From contig JAJXZK010000059.1 of the NCBI GenBank assembly GCA_021780095.1, positions 1-7,651 on the forward strand: a stretch of DNA of 7,651 bases, in the 5' to 3' direction. The translations under genes and the position numbers were made by a program. Numbering within the stretch: position 1 is the stretch's first letter; each line of letters starts with the position of its first letter. Below, one piece after another: positions 1 through 5,781 of this stretch. The notes under the pieces were generated by a model that saw nothing but the letters and a program-made list of their open reading frames with translations, did no database searches and was not told the DNA's origin. This DNA is from Acidobacteriota bacterium. GTDB taxonomy: Bacteria; Acidobacteriota; Terriglobia; Terriglobales; Acidobacteriaceae.

Positions 1-1
1 C

Positions 2-973
2 AAGGTTAACATTGCGGCGTGCGGCACCAGTTGGCATGCCGGCCTGGTCGGCAAATATATGATCGAGCGGCTGGCGCGTCTGCCGGTGGAAGTCGACTAT
101 GCGAGCGAGTATCGCTATCGCGATCCCATTGCCGATCCCAAGGCGATTGGTCTCCTGATTACGCAGTCCGGCGAGACTGCCGACACCATTGCCGCGCAGC
201 GGGAGATTGCGGCCAAGGGTTCGAAAACGCTGGCCATCTGCAATGTTGTGGGCGCGATGATTGCGCGTGAGGCCAACGGCTCCATCTACACTCATGCCGG
301 GCCGGAGATCGGCGTCGCCTCTACGAAAGCATTTACCGCGCAACTGACGGCGCTGTTTATTCTGGCGCTCTACCTGGCGCAGCAGCGTGGAACGGTCGGT
401 GCCGATGAAAGTCTGGCGCTGGTGGAAGAGCTGACACGCATTCCCAACAAAATTCGCGAAATTTTGAAGCACTGCAATCCTGCGTGCGAATCGCTGGCGA
501 AGATTTATTCGAACGCCAGCGACTTTCTGTTTCTTGGCCGCGGCATTCATTATCCGATTGCGCTGGAAGGCGCGCTGAAGCTGAAGGAAATTTCTTACAT
601 CCATGCGGAGGGCTATCCTGCGGGCGAAATGAAGCATGGGCCGAATGCATTGATCGATGAATCTTTGCCAGTCGTTGTGCTGGCTACGCAAGACAGTGAC
701 GATCCAAACTCCAGGCTGCGATATGAAAAAACGCTCTCCAATATTCAGGAAGTCACGGCAAGATCGGGCCAGGTGATTGCGGTGGCGATGGAGGGGGACC
801 AGGAAATCGCCCAACTGGTCAATCACGTCGTTTATATTCCGCACGCGCCGGAACTTCTTCTGCCGATTCTGGAAGTTGTCCCGCTCCAACTACTCGCTTA
901 CCATATTGCCGTGCGACGCGGCTGCGATGTCGACCAGCCGCGTAACCTGGCGAAATCCGTCACGGTGGAATAG
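2..973 (+). CDS. glmS: Glutamine--fructose-6-phosphate aminotransferase (isomerizing), 3' part
   Basis: GlmS converts fructose-6-phosphate and glutamine to glucosamine-6-phosphate, the first step of the cytoplasmic UDP-GlcNAc pathway that feeds peptidoglycan and lipopolysaccharide. The gene is cut by the left edge: 323 residues remain of a family of about 600, so the N-terminal glutaminase domain and the start of the isomerase part are missing. Both SIS sugar-isomerase domains are present. The visible sequence opens with the ACGTS sugar-binding loop (residues 6-10), followed by [13 protein letters not shown] QSGETADT (55-62) and [10 protein letters not shown] (102-111). The catalytic segment [18 protein letters not shown] runs from 192 to 209, followed by KHGP (211-214). 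By comparison with E. coli GlmS these hold the equivalents of Lys485, Glu488 and His504. The protein ends with [10 protein letters not shown], the canonical C-terminus with the Lys603 equivalent at 318. The stop is TAG at 971-973. The next gene is convergent, so glmS is the last gene of its transcription unit. No sign of decay is visible. Confidence 0.97.
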   Translation, partial: KVNIAACGTSWHAGLVGKYMIERLARLPVEVDYASEYRYRDPIADPKAIGLLITQSGETADTIAAQREIAAKGSKTLAICNVVGAMIAREANGSIYTHAGPEIGVASTKAFTAQLTALFILALYLAQQRGTVGADESLALVEELTRIPNKIREILKHCNPACESLAKIYSNASDFLFLGRGIHYPIALEGALKLKEISYIHAEGYPAGEMKHGPNALIDESLPVVVLATQDSDDPNSRLRYEKTLSNIQEVTARSGQVIAVAMEGDQEIAQLVNHVVYIPHAPELLLPILEVVPLQLLAYHIAVRRGCDVDQPRNLAKSVTVE

Positions 974-1015
974 GCTGCCCGGCAGATTCGCAGGCGGCGA
1001 TACACGGTCGGTGGG

Positions 1016-2344
1016 TTAGTCGAAGAAGTCGCGATCTTCGTCTGCGAGGTGCGCTTTGGCTGCCCGAACATTGAACGTGATGCCGAGACCCGGTTTGTCC
1101 CAAACGTCGATGAAGCCATTCTTGACAATCGGGTCCGGTAAGCCGTCCACAATGTCGTACCACCACTCCGGATCGCCCTTCGCATATTCGAAGGCAATAT
1201 AGTTCTGCGGCAGGGTGGCCCCCATTTGCACTTGCGCTGCCAGGCCGAACAGCCCATCAAAAATCCCGTGCGGAGCTACCAGGATGCCGTGGAGATTGGC
1301 ATACTCGGCGATCCACTTCAATTCAGCAATGCCCCCCACATCCTCCGGGTCCGGTCCGATCACGTTGACCGCCTGGGTCTCGATCAGGTCCTTGAAGTTC
1401 TCCCGCAGATAGATTTCTTCCCCGGTATGGATCGGCGTTGACGTGCTGTCTGTCACTTGCTTGAAGACCTGAGCGTTCGGATAGGGCGCGTAGTCGCCGG
1501 TGATCAGGTCTTCCAGCCATGCAATGTGCAGCGGTTCCACGGCGCGCGCAAACCGAATCGCATCCTTGACCGTCCAGCCCGGGCCGCAGTCCAGCGCCAG
1601 CCCGATGTCATCGCCAAGCGCTTTTTTTGAGGCTTCGACGCAGGCGACAACATGGTCGAAGCCACGTTCCGTGAGCAGACCGCGATCCATGTATGGTGGG
1701 CCGCTCTTCCACTGCTTGCCGTACCAGGCGTCGGGGATGGCGGTTAGCATGGCCGTATTGTGAAAGCCGACCGGCTGCTTGAACAGTGTGAAGCCCTCCT
1801 TCGCCTCCTTCATCTTCGATGTGAGCTCGGCGTAATCCTGAGGGGTACGAGGTGTGAAATGAGGCGCGACGTTTTCAGAGTTTCCATAGGGGCGGACCCG
1901 GTCGCGTATCTTTCCGCCAAGCAGTTTATGGACCGGCAATCCGGCGGCCTGGCCTGCGACGTCCCATAGGGCGATTTCGATCGCGCTGACCGCCGCGCCC
2001 CAGGGCTTGAACGCGCCCATGCGGCGAATCTCCAGCATAATGCTGGCAACGTTCGTAGGGTCTTCGCCGAGCAAATACGGTTTGTAAAACAACACCATAG
2101 GCTTGAGATACGGCTTAGCGGACTCTGCCTGGCCGTAGCCGGAGATTCCCTGATCGGTGACGATTCGAACGGTTGGATTGCGGCCGATGATGGCACATTT
2201 GAGGTCGGTGATCTTGATCGGTGCGGACCCGGTCTGTCGAGCAGGTGAACTGATTGGCGCCGCCTCCGCCTGACGGGCTAAGACTGCTGCAGCGGCTGCC
2301 CCCGAAAGCGATCCTACAAATCCTCTGCGCGTCCACTCTCCCAT
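1016..2344 (-). CDS. Tat-exported mandelate racemase/muconate lactonizing enzyme family protein (enolase superfamily)
   Basis: Enolase-superfamily enzymes abstract the alpha proton of a carboxylate substrate and stabilise the enolate with Mg2+; many members are sugar-acid dehydratases or racemases. With the start chosen here the protein has 442 residues. It begins with a twin-arginine signal, TRRGFVG at residues 5-11, then an Ala-rich hydrophobic stretch and a probable AEA cleavage site near 26-28. An N-terminal capping domain follows (about 45-150), then a barrel domain. Putative metal ligands are Asp252 (LALDCG), Glu278 (WLEDL) and Glu309 (HTGEE). A possible His-Asp general-base pair is Asp332 (GPDPEDVGG) and His359 (VAPHG), and Lys189 (FTLFK) could be the opposite base. 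Start choice: the ATG at 2344 lies 9 bases after AGGAG, and an alternative ATG at 2350 only 3 bases after it. The frame stays open to an ATG at 2422 with no ribosome-binding site, and that start would place 26 residues before the Tat motif. The substrate cannot be read from the sequence; galactonate/gluconate dehydratase-like members are the nearest in style. The gene converges on glmS and diverges from the phospholipase gene. Confidence 0.9.
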   Translation of the reverse strand: MGEWTRRGFVGSLSGAAAAAVLARQAEAAPISSPARQTGSAPIKITDLKCAIIGRNPTVRIVTDQGISGYGQAESAKPYLKPMVLFYKPYLLGEDPTNVASIMLEIRRMGAFKPWGAAVSAIEIALWDVAGQAAGLPVHKLLGGKIRDRVRPYGNSENVAPHFTPRTPQDYAELTSKMKEAKEGFTLFKQPVGFHNTAMLTAIPDAWYGKQWKSGPPYMDRGLLTERGFDHVVACVEASKKALGDDIGLALDCGPGWTVKDAIRFARAVEPLHIAWLEDLITGDYAPYPNAQVFKQVTDSTSTPIHTGEEIYLRENFKDLIETQAVNVIGPDPEDVGGIAELKWIAEYANLHGILVAPHGIFDGLFGLAAQVQMGATLPQNYIAFEYAKGDPEWWYDIVDGLPDPIVKNGFIDVWDKPGLGITFNVRAAKAHLADEDRDFFD

Positions 2345-2708
2345 CTGCATCTTCTCCTGGAGAATCTCGATGCCGCGTACGCCGAGGAACTCCAACGCTG
2401 CCGCGAAGTCATCCGTCCTCATTATTACCCGTGATTGAGATTACGGTTGCACGAAAGCAGGAATCCTTACGCACGGTGGGCGGCGACCACAGAAAGGGAA
2501 TAAACAGACCGAATCCCTCTGTCTGTATGCATGGTTTTTTGTCGTGAGAGACGAAGTTGAGAAACAGTTCAACCTGCCGCGAGGGAGATATGAGATTTCT
2601 GGCATCCCGGAACATGAAGATAATAGAATGATGTGGCCGTTTGAAGTGCTTCCGGCGACTTCCGCGAGCCCCATTCTCTAGCGCTACCAACCAACCTTCT
2701 CCATCCAT
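2345..2708. other. Divergent intergenic region between the enolase-family and phospholipase genes
   Basis: This 364-base stretch separates two outward-facing genes and must hold both promoters. The AGGAG ribosome-binding site of the minus-strand gene lies at about 2354-2358. A TAGAAT box at 2624-2629 resembles a -10 element for the plus-strand gene but has no good -35 partner. An AATAAT box on the minus strand (complement of 2421-2426) is a similarly weak candidate for the other gene. An inverted repeat ACAGAC/GTCTGT (2504-2509 and 2521-2526) is followed 8 bases later by T6 at 2535-2540. The gap is too long for a standard terminator, and its place in a promoter region argues against one. The plus-strand frame shared with the phospholipase gene is open from 2439 to a TAG at 2679-2681 (see findings). 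No known gene is recognised here. Confidence 0.5.
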
Positions 2709-4121
2709 TTGCCGTCGAATCAGTTCAGTGTCGGTGGGAAGAAAGGTCGTAAATTCTTGATTCTTGTGCGAAAAGTTCTCGCGTCCGTCCTGCTGGGTCT
2801 GTTCACATGGACAGCCTCCACAGCCGATGCCTATTCGGTGCTGTCGCATGAAGAAACCGTTGACATGGCATGGAACGGACATATTGTTCCGCTGCTGCGG
2901 AAGCGATTTCCCAACGCCACGACGGATGATTTGCGCAAGGCGCACTCCTATGCCTACGGCGGCTGCATCATTCAGGACCTGGGATATTACCCATTCGGCA
3001 GCAAAGAGTTCAGCGACTTGCTGCACTATGTTCGGACGGGGGACTTCGTCAATAACCTGCTTAAGGAAGCGGATAACTTGAACGAATACGCATTCGCACT
3101 GGGAGCCTTGGCGCATTATCGCGGGGATACGATTGGCCATCCTTTCGTGGGAGTGGCGACGGCTCGTGAATATCCTCACCTTGAGAGCCGTTTCGGACCT
3201 TTCGTCAGCTATTACGACTCTCCCAAGGCTCACATCCGCACAGAGTATGGCTTCGACGTGGTTCAGGTTGCGCAAGGTCATTACGTCAAAGACGATTACA
3301 CCAACTTTATAGGGTTCAATGTAGCCGCACCTTTGTTGGAACGCGCTTTCAAAGATACTTATGGCATCGAATTGAAGACAGTGCTGAAGCATGAAAACCT
3401 GGCCATCAATACGTATCGTTATTCGGTCAGCACGGTAATTCCGGAAATGACCCGTGCCGCAGTGCTCCATTACAGCAAGCGAATCCAGCAGCAGGTTCCG
3501 AACTTTGATCGCAGCCAATTTGTGTATCGCGTGAACCGCGTGGATTACGCACACCAGTGGGGCAAGCAATACCACAAGCCGGGATTGGGAGCGCATGTGA
3601 TCGCGTTCATCCTGAAGATCCTTCCCAAGCGCGGTCCGTTTTCCGCATTGAAGTTGGAATTGCCCAGCGCCGCCGACCAGAAACTGTATCTCACCAGCAT
3701 GCAGTCCACGGTGAACACCTATGAAAAAGATGTCGATCAATTGCGAAGTCAGCCCACACAGGATCGCGCTTTGCAGTTGAAAGATTTAGACTTCGACACC
3801 GGAAAGCTAGCCCAGCAGGGTGAATATCCGCTGGCCGATAAGACCTATGCGAAACTGCTGGAGACGGTGACGCACGATAAGAATGTCGAAATTTCAAGCA
3901 GCCTGCGCGCAAACTTGTTGGGTTATTACGATAGCTTCCATCCGCGGCATAGAAGCCGGTTCTATCCGGTGATTTTTTTAAGGAGGCAGCGGAAACTGGA
4001 GCGAAATCTGGCATTGTTGCGGGCCGTGCAGCCGCAGAAGGCCACAGTTGCGGTACCTTCCAGTTGGATGGATAAGGACTCGGACAATGCGACTCAGGCC
4101 GAACGCGCCGGGCTTCGATAG
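2709..4121 (+). CDS. Secreted zinc-dependent phospholipase C family protein
   Basis: Members of this family hydrolyse phospholipids with a cluster of zinc ions; the exact lipid here is unknown. The 470-residue reading has a Sec signal peptide: a basic segment (KKGRK, 11-15), a hydrophobic core (about 23-36) and a TADA cleavage site near 41-42, so the protein should be exported. Probable zinc ligands follow the family order: His47 (LSHEE), Asp90 (IQDLGYYPFG), His106 (LLHYVRTGDF), the H-x3-D-x3-H cluster His136/Asp140/His144 (LAHYRGDTIGHP), then His175 and Glu179 (AHIRTEY, H-x3-E). The compact HxxxDxxxH spacing recalls the N-terminal domain of GPI-specific phospholipase D. The N-terminal Trp ligand of the Bacillus cereus enzyme is not visible. 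After about residue 280 comes a mostly helical extension of roughly 190 residues with no domain I recognise. The start is uncertain: TTG at 2709 has no ribosome-binding site, whereas an in-frame TTG at 2757 lies 10 bases after AAAGG and keeps the signal peptide core. Confidence 0.87.
   Translation: MPSNQFSVGGKKGRKFLILVRKVLASVLLGLFTWTASTADAYSVLSHEETVDMAWNGHIVPLLRKRFPNATTDDLRKAHSYAYGGCIIQDLGYYPFGSKEFSDLLHYVRTGDFVNNLLKEADNLNEYAFALGALAHYRGDTIGHPFVGVATAREYPHLESRFGPFVSYYDSPKAHIRTEYGFDVVQVAQGHYVKDDYTNFIGFNVAAPLLERAFKDTYGIELKTVLKHENLAINTYRYSVSTVIPEMTRAAVLHYSKRIQQQVPNFDRSQFVYRVNRVDYAHQWGKQYHKPGLGAHVIAFILKILPKRGPFSALKLELPSAADQKLYLTSMQSTVNTYEKDVDQLRSQPTQDRALQLKDLDFDTGKLAQQGEYPLADKTYAKLLETVTHDKNVEISSSLRANLLGYYDSFHPRHRSRFYPVIFLRRQRKLERNLALLRAVQPQKATVAVPSSWMDKDSDNATQAERAGLR
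2742..2746 (+). promoter_or_regulatory. Possible ribosome-binding site for an alternative phospholipase start
   Basis: AAAGG sits 10 bases before an in-frame TTG at 2757. That start would give a protein 16 residues shorter, beginning just before the LVRKVLASVLLG core of the signal peptide. The longer start at 2709 has no Shine-Dalgarno-like sequence upstream. Both versions predict an exported protein, so the choice affects only the length of the basic n-region. Confidence 0.35.
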
Positions 4122-4130
4122 CATGTGGAT

Positions 4131-4161
4131 GCGTCGCTGCGGCGATGCCTACTTTGGTTTT
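4131..4161 (+). terminator. Possible intrinsic terminator after the phospholipase gene
   Basis: Within the 27-base convergent gap, GCGTCGC (4131-4137) pairs with GCGATGC (4142-4148) across a TGCG loop, giving a 7-bp stem with one G-U pair in the plus-strand RNA. A T-rich run, CTACTTTGGTTTT, follows at 4149-4161. The T run is interrupted and lies inside the 3' end of the facing gene, so the call is tentative. On the minus strand no T tract follows the stem, so it would serve only the phospholipase transcript. Confidence 0.35.
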
Positions 4162-5525
4162 CTGGAACGCACCAACTCGTGCCAATCGCTGTCCGTCTGG
4201 TCGGCGTAGGCCACGGCAAAGTCAGCGACCGCAGCCTCAAATCTCCCCGACACGCCCATATAGCCTGACAACATGAAGCAATCCCCGGCGCGTGCGTGTC
4301 CGCGTGCTAGCAAATCTCCACACACGCGAGCATATTCGACAAGGCCGGCTTGCTTTAGATCGTCCAACTTCACCGACGCTTTGTGGTCGTTCAATTGTCG
4401 CACCAGGTAATCGCGGCCCCGCAGCGTGGTCCAACCTAGAAACGGGTCAGACTGTAGTTGCATGAGCCGTTCTCCTTCCACGACCCTTCGACCTTGATGG
4501 CTGTGGCGATGTCCTTTGTTGTTCGAATGCCGAAGATAGGGTGCGTAGGCGGACGAGACTTCCTCTTTGACCTGGATAAACAGTGGATCCTTCGGACCAT
4601 CCCCTACCATGTAGACGCAGTAATCGCGCAGGCCCACGGACCCGGTTCCGACCATTTTGAAGGCCACATCGACCGGCCGATACTGCGCGAAGAACTTCTG
4701 CCGCTCTGCGGACAAGCTATCTGCATAGGTTTCAAGCGAAGCGACGATGCGATCTGCTTCTGCGCCGGTCAACCGTCTTAATACCGGAGGGGTGGACTTG
4801 AAGATGCGCGGCGGCTTCGTCGGCAACCCTGCTTTTGTTCTCTGCTGCGGAATACGTTTTATTGTCGAATTCCTTTGTCGGCCGTTCGCCTGCGTCAACG
4901 CTTCCAGAGTATCCTCTGCGGTCGCGCGCTCCGCCACTTGGAGAATTCGTTTAATAGTGGGAACATTTCGCAACCGGTGTACCTGGAATCTGGCGACTTC
5001 CAACACAGGCATTTGCGCAAACAAAGCCATAGTATGCCGATATCGATCCAGAAAAACCTCGGCGGCCTCGCGACAGTTGCCGTCATTCGCGCCGGCTTCG
5101 CGGCCGGCCAGTACCAGGCTGGTGGCCATTCGCTTGACATCCCATTCAAACGGGCCGGCGATGGTTTCATCAAAATCATTGATGTCGAATACGAGTCGCC
5201 CGTCGGAGCCGGCGTAGGCGCCCAGGTTTCGGACGTGAGCGTCGCCACACAGTTGGGTCAAGATACCGGTATTCGCTGCCAGCGAAAAATCATAGGCCAT
5301 CACAGGAACCGCGCCGCGGAAGTATCCGAACGGAGAGGCTTCCATCCGTTCATATTTCAAGGCCGCCAGGGCTGGAACGCGGCCGTGCATGGATGTCTCC
5401 ATCAGTTTCAGCGGATCTTCGCGACGCTCCTTCGCTTTCCATACTCCATGTTCCGTACGACGCATATGCTTGCGTCGTTGCTGACCTAATGCAAGTCGTT
5501 CTTGCGGTCTTAGAGACATGGTCAT
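4149..5525 (-). CDS. DUF2252 family protein
   Basis: This 458-residue protein matches the bacterial DUF2252 family over its whole length. Its biochemical function is not established as far as I know. Family motifs appear in order: SPFGYFRG (64-71), GDAHVRN (94-100), FDINDFDET (113-121), GPFEWDVKR (124-132), GTGSVGLR (293-300), QVKEE (318-322), GERLMQ (351-356), GRDYLVRQ (370-377) and HARAGD (410-415). The GDAHxxN and NDFDE pair recalls the catalytic and metal-binding motifs of aminoglycoside phosphotransferase-like kinases, so a phosphotransferase activity is a reasonable inference but not shown. No signal peptide or membrane segment is seen, so it is probably cytoplasmic. A His-rich loop (about 333-343) sits before the GERLMQ motif. 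ATG at 5525 is followed by a second ATG at 5519. A GGAG lies 13 bases before the first, which is rather far. The gene is convergent with the phospholipase gene and divergent from typA, so it is probably monocistronic unless a small ORF upstream is real. Confidence 0.92.
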   Translation of the reverse strand: MTMSLRPQERLALGQQRRKHMRRTEHGVWKAKERREDPLKLMETSMHGRVPALAALKYERMEASPFGYFRGAVPVMAYDFSLAANTGILTQLCGDAHVRNLGAYAGSDGRLVFDINDFDETIAGPFEWDVKRMATSLVLAGREAGANDGNCREAAEVFLDRYRHTMALFAQMPVLEVARFQVHRLRNVPTIKRILQVAERATAEDTLEALTQANGRQRNSTIKRIPQQRTKAGLPTKPPRIFKSTPPVLRRLTGAEADRIVASLETYADSLSAERQKFFAQYRPVDVAFKMVGTGSVGLRDYCVYMVGDGPKDPLFIQVKEEVSSAYAPYLRHSNNKGHRHSHQGRRVVEGERLMQLQSDPFLGWTTLRGRDYLVRQLNDHKASVKLDDLKQAGLVEYARVCGDLLARGHARAGDCFMLSGYMGVSGRFEAAVADFAVAYADQTDSDWHELVRSRKPK

Positions 5526-5606
5526 CGACTTTTCTTTACTCCGCCAGGATGCATAGATGCAAAAGCATTGTTTCCCAATTTCGTCTCCAACTTATCAGCA
5601 AGTTTA

Positions 5607-5621
5607 CCCGCGACTCGCGGG
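5607..5621. repeat. Perfect 6-bp inverted repeat in the DUF2252-typA intergenic region
   Basis: CCCGCG and CGCGGG flank an ACT loop, giving a GC-only hairpin on either strand. No T tract follows on either strand, so it is not a standard terminator. It lies 82 bases upstream of the DUF2252 start and 160 bases upstream of typA. It could be an operator, a transcript hairpin or chance. Confidence 0.5.
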
Positions 5622-5688
5622 AGGCTTCCGGGGCCAGGAGATCCCATCGCAATCTGGCATGCACAATGCGGTAAACTAGTAAGGAGAT

Positions 5689-5701
5689 CGGGATACTCCC
5701 G
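5689..5701. repeat. Short perfect inverted repeat upstream of typA
   Basis: CGGGA and TCCCG flank a TAC loop about 80 bases before the typA start. It follows the palindrome ACTAGT (5675-5680) and a GGAG. The role is unknown; a 5-bp stem may well be chance. Confidence 0.35.
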
Positions 5702-5781
5702 CAATCCGCGCGCTTGCCAGTTGGATTCTCGCGTTTGCCGCCCAGCCAATCTACATACCAGAACAGGAAACTTCACTCATC

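Noticed and set aside
975..985. CTGCC-C-GGCAG hairpin directly after the glmS stop, considered as a terminator
   Set aside because: The usable stem is only 4 bp with a 3-base loop and no T tract follows on either strand.
2504..2540. ACAGAC/GTCTGT stem followed by T6, considered as a terminator
   Set aside because: The stem is weak, the loop is 11 bases, 8 bases separate stem from T run, and no plus-strand gene ends upstream.
2409..3740. 443-codon open frame on the minus strand opposite the phospholipase gene
   Set aside because: The plus strand carries a signal peptide and a complete set of phospholipase zinc ligands. The antisense translation shows no known motif and is best explained as a shadow of the real gene.
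4875..5489. 204-codon plus-strand frame opposite the DUF2252 gene
   Set aside because: The minus strand shows many ordered DUF2252 motifs. This frame is antisense to them and has no motif of its own.
5522..5776. Longer 84-codon version of the small ORF upstream of DUF2252, starting at GTG 5776
   Set aside because: It would nearly reach the typA start, has no ribosome-binding site, and its first half looks random. Only the 41-codon form is kept, as a low-confidence finding.
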